From the NCBI GenBank assembly GCA_934546745.1, contig CAKTDV010000006.1, positions 1 to 64,000 of the forward strand: a DNA stretch of 64,000 bases. Reading direction: 5' to 3'. The notes under the pieces are model-generated. The model did no database searches, was not told the origin of the DNA, and saw nothing but the letters and a program-made list of their open reading frames with translations. Shown in pieces: positions 36,894-44,629 of the stretch (position 1 is its first letter; every line of letters starts with the position of its first letter). A program made the position numbers and the translations under genes. This stretch comes from an uncultured Desulfovibrio sp. (GTDB taxonomy: Bacteria; Desulfobacterota; Desulfovibrionia; Desulfovibrionales; Desulfovibrionaceae).

Positions 36894-36941
36894 TTGTGAA
36901 AAGATTTTCACCGGCGTCGCCGCCGTGTCAAGAAAATCTTT
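36894..36941. promoter_or_regulatory. Overlapping palindromes in the divergent region
   Basis: GTGAAAA-GA-TTTTCAC (36896-36911) is a perfect 7-2-7 inverted repeat preceded by TT, similar to one and a half Rex half-sites. Overlapping it, AAAGATTTTC (36900-36909) and GAAAATCTTT (36932-36941) are perfect 10-base arms enclosing a GC-rich inner stem. No T-tract follows. Confidence 0.5.
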
Positions 36942-36959
36942 GCCCCCTGAGGAAGGGCG

Positions 36960-36972
36960 GACCACAAAGGAA
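36960..36972 (+). repeat. Shared leader motif, copy 2
   Basis: GACCACAAAGGAA directly before ATGTTG-ATG of the AsmA-like gene. Identical to the 13-mers at 3251-3263 (minus) and 62050-62062. Confidence 0.6.
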
Positions 36973-36978
36973 ATGTTG

Positions 36979-38481
36979 ATGAAGTATAAAAAAGTCCTTC
37001 TCACGACGGCAATCCTGTCAGGCATCCTCCTTCTGCTTGCCGTCGTGGCCGCCTTTGCCGTCAACCCCACCATAGAACGCAAGGCCGGACACCTGCTGCG
37101 CCGCGCAGCGGCCCATGCCCGCTCCATAGAACGCTGCACGTTTTCGCGCGTTGAATGTTCCCTGCTGTCGCGCAGCATCACCCTGTACGACGTCATCGTC
37201 GTCTACCGTTCCCCCAAAGGGGTACGCAAGAGCGTTGATCGCCTTGAAATCAGCGTGCCACTGCGTGTCGCCGCCTGCGCCATACCCGCACTGCGCCCCT
37301 ACGCCATGCCGGAAAACGGCCGTATGGAAATCTGCAATTCCATCACGGCGGATGGCCTCTCCTTCAGTATGCCCGGCCTGCTGGCCGGATCTCTGGAACA
37401 TGCCGCCATCTCCGGCATCGCCGCCGATGCCGTCCATGTGCGCTCGCTGCTTGCCGGCCGTCCCCCTGATCCCATCGCCATGCTGGAACAGGCGAGCCTT
37501 GACCGTCTTGATACCGTCAACCTGCGCGCCACCGTACAGACCGGTGGCGGATCGGCGGCCTGTACGCTGGAGCGGCTCCGTCTGCACGGGCTGCGCGATC
37601 TGGGCATTGAGGAAGTGCGCCTCGAACATCTGAACGCCACAACAAACAAAGAAAAAGCCGGACTTGCCCTTTTTGCCATGGAAGGCTTTCAGGCGCCTGA
37701 TGCCGCGACCTTGCGCCTGCTGCTGTCCGGCGGCATTACCGAGAAGAATCTTGAGCATGTCCTGCCCATGATCCAGCAATGGCTGACAGCCACCAGGCCG
37801 CCGGTGCGCATGCTGGCTGTGGAAAAAGCCGCCTTTCAGGCTTCCCGCCCGCGGGATGTCATGAGCCTGGATCTCATGCGCATTGACTGGCTCTCCAACC
37901 GCCCCCGCGCAATAAAAACCGCCGTGCGCAATCTCACCCTGCCCGCCCATCTGATAGAATCCAACGGACTTCACCTGCCCGGGCTCAGGGAATTGCGATT
38001 CAATGGCGAAAGCGACACGCGCGATGAGAACGGGAGTGTCCGCGAAACGGGCTATCTCCACCTCGCCCACTTCGGCCTGCTGCGCTACAATGCAAGCTAC
38101 GCCGTCCCGGGCGGCACGTTTACCTTTTCGCCCATGCAGCTGCTTTCCATGAACGTCTATGACGCGGCCTTTTCCTTTACCGACCAGGGCGCGCTGGCCT
38201 ATATCGCCCTCAATCAGCACGATCCGGATATGGCCGGGCCGTATTTCAATCAGGCGCTGGATTACAGTCTTCCGGGATCGGGCAATGCCGCGCTGCGCGC
38301 CGCTCTCAAGAGTTTTGCCGGTCACCCCGGCACACTTGACATCGCCAAGACAACCAATGCCCCCACGCCGCTCCTGCGCTGCTTTGACGCGACCGCCCTC
38401 GATCGTCTCTGGCGCGTCCGCGCGACTCCCGGCAAGGAGAGCCTCTACGACCAGATGCGCCGCCTTGATCCGACGCGCTGA
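36979..38481 (+). CDS. Membrane-anchored AsmA-like protein
   Basis: A 500-aa protein with one N-terminal membrane helix (residues about 6-27) followed by NPTIERKAGHLLRRA and an extended beta-rich region with phrases such as SLLSRSITLYDVIV and PLRVAACA, the general look of AsmA/YhdP/DUF748 proteins of the envelope that are linked to lipid transport. The match is by overall pattern, not a specific motif, so the family is tentative. The ATG at 36979 is preferred to 36973 because AAAGGA has the better spacing. A bidirectional terminator follows the stop. Confidence 0.65.
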   Translation: MKYKKVLLTTAILSGILLLLAVVAAFAVNPTIERKAGHLLRRAAAHARSIERCTFSRVECSLLSRSITLYDVIVVYRSPKGVRKSVDRLEISVPLRVAACAIPALRPYAMPENGRMEICNSITADGLSFSMPGLLAGSLEHAAISGIAADAVHVRSLLAGRPPDPIAMLEQASLDRLDTVNLRATVQTGGGSAACTLERLRLHGLRDLGIEEVRLEHLNATTNKEKAGLALFAMEGFQAPDAATLRLLLSGGITEKNLEHVLPMIQQWLTATRPPVRMLAVEKAAFQASRPRDVMSLDLMRIDWLSNRPRAIKTAVRNLTLPAHLIESNGLHLPGLRELRFNGESDTRDENGSVRETGYLHLAHFGLLRYNASYAVPGGTFTFSPMQLLSMNVYDAAFSFTDQGALAYIALNQHDPDMAGPYFNQALDYSLPGSGNAALRAALKSFAGHPGTLDIAKTTNAPTPLLRCFDATALDRLWRVRATPGKESLYDQMRRLDPTR

Positions 38482-38497
38482 ACCAGAGGATGGAGCG

Positions 38498-38544
38498 AAA
38501 AAAAGAGCGATTTGCCACACAAAGGCGCAAATCGCTCTTTCCTC
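38498..38544. terminator. Bidirectional terminator before tRNA-Val
   Basis: Perfect 13-base arms AAAGAGCGATTTG and CAAATCGCTCTTT with an A-run on the left and T-run on the right. It ends the AsmA-like gene and the convergent tRNA transcript. Confidence 0.9.
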
Positions 38545-38563
38545 ATATTCTCTTGCTGTTCAG

Positions 38564-38639
38564 TGGTGGGCAGTACAGGACTTGAACCTGTGGCCCCCGC
38601 CTTGTAAGGGCGGTGCTCAACCAACTGAGCTAACTGCCC
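38564..38639 (-). tRNA. tRNA-Val (anticodon TAC)
   Basis: A 76-base cloverleaf with encoded CCA on the minus strand. Acceptor GGGCAGT pairs with ACTGCCC, the anticodon stem is CCGCC/GGCGG and the loop is CTTACAA, giving TAC at positions 34-36. The T-arm has GGTTCAAGT. Confidence 0.96.
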
Positions 38640-38714
38640 GCTGAACAGATGTGTTTTATCCTCAATCGCGCGGGGCGTCAATCCCCCAGCCCCGGCTCAA
38701 AAAAACATACCGTA

Positions 38715-39368
38715 TCAGGAGTGCCGGTAGCGCAGCTGGCCCGCCAGAACCTCAAAATTTTCCCTTTCCGGGAAATAGGCCAGCAGTGACATGGAATGCA
38801 TATCGAAATACCAGGCGTGAAGCGAAAGTTGATGACAGACGACACGTTCCCTGATCCAGTCATAGGAAAGCAGATTTTCCACGGACTGAAGGACGGAAGC
38901 CTCTTCGCAGTGACGGCGTTGCGTCGCCATGTCCTCACCCAGAATCTCCGGATGCAAACGCCGCAGCGCTGGCTCGGCCAGCGCTATCCAGGAGGGAATG
39001 TGGCTGTCCCCGGCAGTCATGGAGGGATCGAGCAGCGCGTGAATTCCCCCGCAATCCGAGTGCCCCAGAACGATGATATGCTCCACCCGCAAATGACGCA
39101 CGCCGTATTCCAGAGCCGCGGCCACGGCATCCCCCGACGCCGCCCGCTCACAGGGCGGCACAAGGTTGGCCACATTGCGCACGACGAAGATATCTCCCGG
39201 GTTGCAGCCCATCAGAAGGGCGGGGTCCACGCGCGAATCCGAACAGGCGATCACCAGCGCATGGGGATTCTGGCCCTGGCGAAGCGTGTTGTACAGATCA
39301 TTTTCAGCGTCGTAATAACAACTGCGAAAATTTGAAAAACCTTGAACAAATTGATGAAAATTTCTCAT
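38715..39368 (-). CDS. Beta-class carbonic anhydrase
   Basis: Interconverts CO2 and bicarbonate in the cytoplasm. The 217-aa protein has the zinc ligands and catalytic dyad of the beta class: CSDSRVDP (Cys and the Asp-Arg dyad) and GHSDCGG (His and Cys). The start at 39368 has AGAGGAA upstream; the longer frame adds 14 unlikely residues. It is followed by tRNA-Val on the same strand and preceded by the potassium channel gene 56 bases upstream, with which it may be co-transcribed. Confidence 0.95.
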   Translation of the reverse strand: MRNFHQFVQGFSNFRSCYYDAENDLYNTLRQGQNPHALVIACSDSRVDPALLMGCNPGDIFVVRNVANLVPPCERAASGDAVAAALEYGVRHLRVEHIIVLGHSDCGGIHALLDPSMTAGDSHIPSWIALAEPALRRLHPEILGEDMATQRRHCEEASVLQSVENLLSYDWIRERVVCHQLSLHAWYFDMHSMSLLAYFPERENFEVLAGQLRYRHS

Positions 39369-39424
39369 GATTCCTCTTTGCGCCCTCCATGAACCGCAAC
39401 GCTTCCCCACGCTCTCCTGTTCGC

Positions 39425-41200
39425 CTACAGGCCGCCATGACCTGCGGGATGACCGTCCAGGGAAGACGGTTTCTTCCCTTCCGTCAGCGCATCCTCCAGA
39501 CCAAAGGTATCATAAAACGTACGCTCCGCCCCGGAGTCACCAATAAGATAGATCTCCTCCCCCACGGCAAAGACGTGCCTCGGATCAGGATTGATATGCA
39601 GCTCTCCCCGGGCATCGCGCACAGCGACGACACTGCAATGCGTCTTGCCGCGAATGCCGCTGGAGATGAGATCCCTGCCATCCAGCCCCTTGCCGACGGT
39701 ACTGCGGAAAATATTCAGCCCCTCATTGATCATCGTCACCTTGCCGGGCGCAAGCAGATTGATAATGCTGTTGGTGACCATGGAGGCCAGCGAGAGAACA
39801 AGATCCGCGCCCGCGGCATGCAAAATGCCCACATTCCGATCCAGGGTTGCGCGGCTGATAATCTGTATATCCTCGCGAAGACGCCGGCAGTACAGGGTGA
39901 GATAGATGTTGGTATCGTCGTCATGTGTCGTAATGATGACCGATGGCGCGGTACGGATACCGGCTTTCTCCAGAACGGCAATATCCGCGGCATCGCCCAC
40001 AATCATGCGATCCGGCTGAATCTGCCGTTTCACATTTTTATCGACGATACGGTATTGCCTTCCCCCGGCCTCCAGGTGACGCGCCGCCGCCAACCCCACG
40101 CGGCCGCAGCCCAGGATCAGCACGGGAGCGTCCTCATGGGCAACGCGGATCGTTCTGCCGGAGGCCAGAAAACGGTTGACGGCCTCTATCTGCCGTTCCG
40201 TACCGGCGATGACCATGACCATCGTACTGGTGAACCTGGTCGTTGCCGCCGGCAGGACAAACTTCCCGCGCTCCTGAAGGCCGACGACGTTGGCCCCGGT
40301 CAGCTGACGCAGCCCGCTCTCACCCAGGGTCTTTCCGACAAGACGGGTGCGCATGACAGGCGCCTCCGCCACGGCAAGCTCCTTGAAGCGGCTGATGACG
40401 CTGGACTGCGCGTCCGCATTGAGCACTCTCCGCGCAAGCGCTTCCCCCAGCAGCCGGTGAAACTGAAACACATGGCTGCAACCGGCCAGCCGCAATATGT
40501 CAATGGCATCATCGCTTTGCGCGCCCGCGACTATGGGAATCTCCCCGTCGACATCACGGGCGGTAAAGACGATGTTCGTGTTGCGGACGTCACTGTCCAG
40601 GGCAACCATCATGGCGGCGGCGGACAGGCGCAGCTTGCGGTACACCTCGCCGGAATCATGTTCGCCGGCAACGGCCTCATATCCCTGATCCAGGAGATCC
40701 AGCGTCGTCTGGCTGTCATGGCTGAGAATGACGCAATGGACGCCGTAGTTCCTCAGGTCATCAACAAGGTTGAGGGCAAGGGGATCCGGACTGACGATGA
40801 TGATATGGCCTTTGACCTCCGGAGGAAGGGAGCGCGGTGTATGCCCCTTTTTTTGAATTTCCAGCCAGGGAGCATAAAAAAACTGTATGAAGGTAAACGG
40901 CAGCATAATCAGGAGAAGCAAGACACCGGATAAAAGAACAACAATAGAAAAGAGGCGTCCAATATCCGATGTGAACGTAATATCGCCAAAACCTAGTGTA
41001 GACATGACTGTAAGCGTCCAGTAAACACCTGTAATCAAAGAATAGGTGCGTTGTTCATACGCCATAATATAGTGAAACAGAATTGTATAGATGGCAATCA
41101 GTGCCAGAAGCATAAGAATAAAACGCAGCAAAAAGCCTATGTTGCGGCGCATACTTTTCTGCTGCATGAACAACGCTATCTGTGAGGCAAGAAGTTTCAT
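39425..41200 (-). CDS. Two-helix potassium channel with two RCK (TrkA) units
   Basis: A 591-aa inner-membrane K+ channel. Two membrane helices (about 22-46 and 80-105) flank the pore with selectivity filter TLGFGD (about residues 68-73). Two cytoplasmic TrkA-N/TrkA-C modules follow. In the first, the NAD-type Gly-rich loop is degenerate (IVSPDPLAL); in the second it is intact (LILGCGRVGLAAARHL). This resembles MthK/GsuK-type channels with tandem RCK domains. The start at 41200 (MKLLASQ) has no strong ribosome site, but upstream codons are not protein-like. It is divergent from the repressor gene. Confidence 0.9.
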   Translation of the reverse strand: MKLLASQIALFMQQKSMRRNIGFLLRFILMLLALIAIYTILFHYIMAYEQRTYSLITGVYWTLTVMSTLGFGDITFTSDIGRLFSIVVLLSGVLLLLIMLPFTFIQFFYAPWLEIQKKGHTPRSLPPEVKGHIIIVSPDPLALNLVDDLRNYGVHCVILSHDSQTTLDLLDQGYEAVAGEHDSGEVYRKLRLSAAAMMVALDSDVRNTNIVFTARDVDGEIPIVAGAQSDDAIDILRLAGCSHVFQFHRLLGEALARRVLNADAQSSVISRFKELAVAEAPVMRTRLVGKTLGESGLRQLTGANVVGLQERGKFVLPAATTRFTSTMVMVIAGTERQIEAVNRFLASGRTIRVAHEDAPVLILGCGRVGLAAARHLEAGGRQYRIVDKNVKRQIQPDRMIVGDAADIAVLEKAGIRTAPSVIITTHDDDTNIYLTLYCRRLREDIQIISRATLDRNVGILHAAGADLVLSLASMVTNSIINLLAPGKVTMINEGLNIFRSTVGKGLDGRDLISSGIRGKTHCSVVAVRDARGELHINPDPRHVFAVGEEIYLIGDSGAERTFYDTFGLEDALTEGKKPSSLDGHPAGHGGL

Positions 41201-41547
41201 GGCAACCCACGGAAAAAAATGAGAATACGTTCGGCCGCGATCGATTTCACAGGAACAAGGGAACCGCTCTTGCGGCCGCACGGGCGGATGCCCGGCCCAA
41301 GGCAGTGTTCTCTCCAATCGCCGTCTTCCCGTCAAGGAAAGAATGGTGCGGGGCTGTGCGGTGAAAAAGATGGGTCACCAGCCCACTTTCCCCCTTGTGT
41401 CTTGGCAAAAAATAAAATAATAGATATAAATATATTTCACAAAGCGGCAACGCCACTCTTTTCGTCATGTTTTGCAGCGTGCAAAATATGCCGCCCCCCA
41501 CGAAAAAAGTATGTGCCCTTTTTACAACCGAATGACATTGAAAAACC
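41201..41547. other. Divergent intergenic region with plus-strand promoter
   Basis: A 347-base gap between the potassium channel and the repressor gene. The right half is AT-rich and holds the promoter listed next. The left half shows nothing I can name. Confidence 0.6.
41402..41430 (+). promoter_or_regulatory. Strong sigma-70 promoter of the repressor gene
   Basis: TTGGCA (41402-41407), exactly 17 bases, TATAAA (41425-41430): five of six in each hexamer. The leader is about 110 bases. Confidence 0.7.
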
Positions 41548-42165
41548 ATGAAAAGCTTTTTTGACACAGCCATTGAGAGACTGGTAACGGCGCGCAACAG
41601 CGCCGGAAGCACCGCCAAACTGGCGGAAATGGCAGGGGTCAACCCGGTAACGCTGGGCCGTTGGATCTCAGGGGAACGCAAACCGACGCTGAGCGAACTG
41701 AGCAAGGTCTTCGACTTGCTTGGCATCAGCCTTTCACAACCATCTGTGGATGTGACACAATATGCCATACTACCAAAAGTCAATGTCAAAGCCAGTTCCG
41801 AAAGCTCGCTGCTCACCACGGATACCGTGCTTGGTTGTTATGCCTTCAGCCATGCCTTCCTGCGCGATATTGGCATACAGGCAAAAGACGCGCTGCTTAT
41901 GGACGTTCCCGGCGACTCCATGGAGCCTCTCGTCAGCGATGGCGACACCCTTCTTGTCGACATCTCTGTCCGCAAGCCTCAGGATGGCAAACTCTTTCTC
42001 CTTGGCCTCGGCGAGGAACTCCTCGTCCGGCGTCTGCAGAAGAGCCCGCGCGGCTGGTTGCTTGTCTCACAGAATCCGCAGTACACATCCATGCCCATTG
42101 AGGGAGACGACCTTGACGCCTTCCGGCTCTACGGACGGGTGCGCTGGTTTGGCAAGGTTGTCTGA
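41548..42165 (+). CDS. Phage-type repressor: XRE helix-turn-helix plus S24/LexA-fold domain
   Basis: A 205-aa transcription regulator. The N-terminal helix-turn-helix (about residues 20-60) has KLAEMAGVNPVTLGRWISGERKP. The C-terminal half is the S24 fold with GDSMEPLVSDGDTLLVD holding the nucleophilic Ser. The catalytic Lys, normally in LLVKRL, is Arg in ELLVRRL, so RecA-stimulated self-cleavage is probably lost. No phage genes are nearby, so it is an orphan or domesticated regulator. No clear ribosome site precedes the ATG. Confidence 0.88.
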   Translation: MKSFFDTAIERLVTARNSAGSTAKLAEMAGVNPVTLGRWISGERKPTLSELSKVFDLLGISLSQPSVDVTQYAILPKVNVKASSESSLLTTDTVLGCYAFSHAFLRDIGIQAKDALLMDVPGDSMEPLVSDGDTLLVDISVRKPQDGKLFLLGLGEELLVRRLQKSPRGWLLVSQNPQYTSMPIEGDDLDAFRLYGRVRWFGKVV

Positions 42166-42181
42166 TCTCCCGTCCGCCGCT

Positions 42182-42850
42182 CTATACCAGTGGAAAGCCC
42201 CGCTCTTTGGTATATGCCTGAAAAATGGCATCGTCATCGCTCATATAGTAACGTTTGGAGAGCTTTTGTTCAACCATGGCCTTGACAAGATGCTTGCAGA
42301 GGCGCCGGGGATCCAGCGCGTCAAATTCCGCCCGTGTCACGCTCCAGTCCAGACAGCCGCACCGGACCTCACGCGTATCCACAAGATAGCTGTCCCCAGG
42401 GTGCCTGAAGCTCGCAATACGGCATTCTTTTCCCTCAGGGCAGGGGTACACGCGCCCTCCCCGCGGATAGGGGCATTCGGCGCCTTCCGCATAGGGACAT
42501 TCGCAGTTGAAAAGATAGGGGCACCGATCCGGTATGTTTTTTGCCAGCAGTCCGCAGTGAATATCTATTTCCTCAAGATCGTCCACAGGAGGCGTCCGCA
42601 AAAAACGCACAAGGAGATACAGCCCGTACCCACCGGCCAAGGGCGGCAGAAACGCCCACCACGGCGCATAGGCCATGAAAGGGATGGCCAGGAAAAAAAT
42701 CTCCAGCGTCACGCTGGCGGAAAAGGCCAGCGCGAATCCGTGGGTGCGGCGGGCCGCGTCAGCCCACCAGACAACGCAACGCGGAGCTATGAGCCCGACA
42801 AGAGACCACAGGCAGCCAAGAAAAACACAGACGGCGAGAAATTCCACCAT
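42182..42850 (-). CDS. Cysteine-rich membrane protein with a SWIM-like zinc motif
   Basis: A 222-aa protein of unknown function. Three hydrophobic segments occupy residues 2-23, 40-60 and 66-84. The soluble rest is very rich in cysteine: C99, C110, C116, C118, C126, C137, C143, then C164-x-C166, 18 residues, C185-x-H187, which fits the SWIM zinc-finger formula CxC-xn-CxH. GAGG lies upstream of the ATG at 42850; the TTG two codons earlier is less likely. It is 105 bases downstream of the PTS EIIC gene and the last gene of that minus-strand run, and is convergent with the repressor. Confidence 0.75.
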   Translation of the reverse strand: MVEFLAVCVFLGCLWSLVGLIAPRCVVWWADAARRTHGFALAFSASVTLEIFFLAIPFMAYAPWWAFLPPLAGGYGLYLLVRFLRTPPVDDLEEIDIHCGLLAKNIPDRCPYLFNCECPYAEGAECPYPRGGRVYPCPEGKECRIASFRHPGDSYLVDTREVRCGCLDWSVTRAEFDALDPRRLCKHLVKAMVEQKLSKRYYMSDDDAIFQAYTKERGFPLV

Positions 42851-42955
42851 ACACAAAGCCTCACTGCGGGGCTGTCGCCATACCGCGCTGTCCGCGCTTT
42901 CACCATGCGCCCGGAGCGATCGGGCCTTTGGGGCAACGCCTGTCCGGATTGGGGC

Positions 42956-43628
42956 TTACAACGTCATGAAAAACCCCACTATGATCAGGGAAGCCAGCAG
43001 AATGACATAGGTACCACGTATGCGCAAGCCCAAAACGGATCCCGTCAAGGCCGCCGCATAGAAGACAGCCCAGCTTGCGGACGGAAACCACTGTGCCCCT
43101 GTACGCGCCAGCAGGGGCCCCAGAGCTGTCAGCATGAGAAAACAGAGCATATAGAGGCCGTATTGCGCCCCCGCCCGTATCAGGACACCGCACAGGATGG
43201 CCCGCGCCGGCGGCATGCCGCCGGCGCCGGTACACCAGCGTTGGACGCGATCCGACACGCCATTCAGGAGCTCCCGTTGATATTGCTCAAGTCGGGATGC
43301 CCCGGAGGCGCACAGCATGGAAAAAACAATGGGAAGCAATAACGTGTCCGGCTGCCGCCAGCCATACAGCAGGGCAAGGGGGAAAAGAAGAAGAAAACTC
43401 AGGGTACCATACGGTGGCACGACACTGCCCAGAGGAAGCACATCCAGCCAGAACAGCTCAAAAAGAATGCCCAGGGGCAGGACAATCTCCCACTGATCCA
43501 CGGCAAAGCCCAACACAATGGCCCAGAAAAGCGGTCTATCAGCTATGCGGAACAGGAGAGAGGATCGCGCCGCCCCCGCAAGGACAAAAAAAAACCGTAA
43601 AGAACGCAGGTCTGCCCGAACTCAGCAT
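42956..43628 (-). CDS. PTS mannose/sorbose-family EIIC component, split by a T9 tract
   Basis: Membrane sugar-transport subunit of the mannose-type PTS, with phrases such as FELFWLDVLPLGSVVPP and about five to six hydrophobic segments. The frame visible from codon GTG at 43516 lacks its N-terminus. Upstream in that frame the sequence FFFVLAGAARSSLLFRIADR reads like a genuine EIIC start but has no ATG, GTG or TTG. An ATG at 43628 overlaps the EIIB stop (ATGCTGA) in another frame and joins it if one T of the T9 run (plus-strand A9, 43586-43594) is removed, giving 223 aa. As written, translation from that ATG stops after about 27 codons. Slippage, phase variation or a sequence error are all possible. 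Confidence 0.75.
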
Positions 43629-44083
43629 AATTGTTCATCGGCCGCCCTCACATGTTCCGCGGGTACGCGACGCAGATCAAACGATATGTGGCGCTCTTTT
43701 ATGCTGCGCAAATCCTCCCTGTCTTCTTCCGACACGGCGATATGCGGTAACACCTGCGTTTTTCCCGGCGTATAGTGGAGGTTCCCGATATTGAGCGTCT
43801 CCATGGCGATACCCGCATCGCAGGCGCGCCGGGCATCCCGGCAGTCCTCGAACAGCACAAGAGCGGAAGCATCGCACGCTTCCAGAACGTCGCGCAAATC
43901 ATCCAGAGCGGTAAAGTGAATATCCACATTTTCGGGTACGGCCAGTTCAGCGATCCGCTGGCGCAGCATATCCGAGGCAAAGGCGTCGTTGGCGACGACA
44001 AGATGCCGCACCGCCAAATGCGGCAGCCAGCCTTCAACAACCTGACCATGTACAAGACGGTTATCGACACGGAACCACGTCAT
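43622..44083 (-). CDS. PTS mannose/sorbose-family EIIB component
   Basis: A 153-aa cytoplasmic phosphocarrier. The active-site His is H12 in RVDNRLVHGQVV, the hallmark of mannose-family EIIB. It accepts phosphate from EIIA and passes it to the sugar carried by EIIC/EIID, or in this gene setting may act mainly as a regulatory relay. Its ATG follows the EIIA stop directly (TAAATG), so translation is coupled. Its stop overlaps the presumed EIIC start. Confidence 0.93.
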   Translation of the reverse strand: MTWFRVDNRLVHGQVVEGWLPHLAVRHLVVANDAFASDMLRQRIAELAVPENVDIHFTALDDLRDVLEACDASALVLFEDCRDARRACDAGIAMETLNIGNLHYTPGKTQVLPHIAVSEEDREDLRSIKERHISFDLRRVPAEHVRAADEQLC

Positions 44084-44533
44084 TTACGCGCCGCTCTTTT
44101 CCTGTTTGTCGTTTTTCCTGTTGCGCAACATGCTCCCGGCAACCACAATCCCCCGGACACCGGCGTCGCTGGCCAGACGCGCCAGCTCTTCCAGCGGCTT
44201 TTCACGGCAGGAAAACACCTTGAGCAGCATGGGCAGATTGACGCCGGTCACGACTTCCACATGGTGCGCTCCCAGCAGGGAAAGCGCCAGATTTGTCGGT
44301 GTGCCGCCGAACATATCCGTCAGGACGATAACGCCCGCGCCTTTGTCGAGGCGTTCGGCGGCATCGTTGAGGCGTCGCACGGTTTCCGAAACCTCCTGCG
44401 CCACATCAACGCTGATGGAGCTGCAATCGCTCAACGATCCCAGAATGAATTCCGCCGTCCGCAGCATGGCCGAACCATAATCAGCGTGGGCGGCAACGAT
44501 GATGCCGACATGGGGCGTCTGTTCTTCCGCCAT
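44084..44533 (-). CDS. PTS mannose-family EIIA component
   Basis: A 149-aa phosphocarrier. His16 in VAAHADYG aligns with the phosphorylated His of ManX, followed by the family phrases MLRTAEFILG, GVIVLTDMFGGTP and EVVTGVNLPMLLK. The DMFGGTP block is diagnostic. GGAGGGAAG precedes the ATG at 44533. It lies downstream of rapZ and is directly coupled to EIIB. The C-terminal tail (NRKNDKQEKSGA) is charged and probably disordered. Confidence 0.93.
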   Translation of the reverse strand: MAEEQTPHVGIIVAAHADYGSAMLRTAEFILGSLSDCSSISVDVAQEVSETVRRLNDAAERLDKGAGVIVLTDMFGGTPTNLALSLLGAHHVEVVTGVNLPMLLKVFSCREKPLEELARLASDAGVRGIVVAGSMLRNRKNDKQEKSGA

Positions 44534-44629
44534 GGCTTCCCTCCATGGAAAAAATGCGGACACGGCGTCACGCGCGGCAACGGCGCGTCCGTACACAACT
44601 TCTGCCTTGGGCGTAGTCTGCCAGTTTTT

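Noticed and set aside
37018..38520. A 500-codon minus-strand frame opposite the AsmA-like gene
   Set aside because: It is the mirror of a well-supported gene with its own ribosome site. Long antisense frames are common in this GC-rich sequence.
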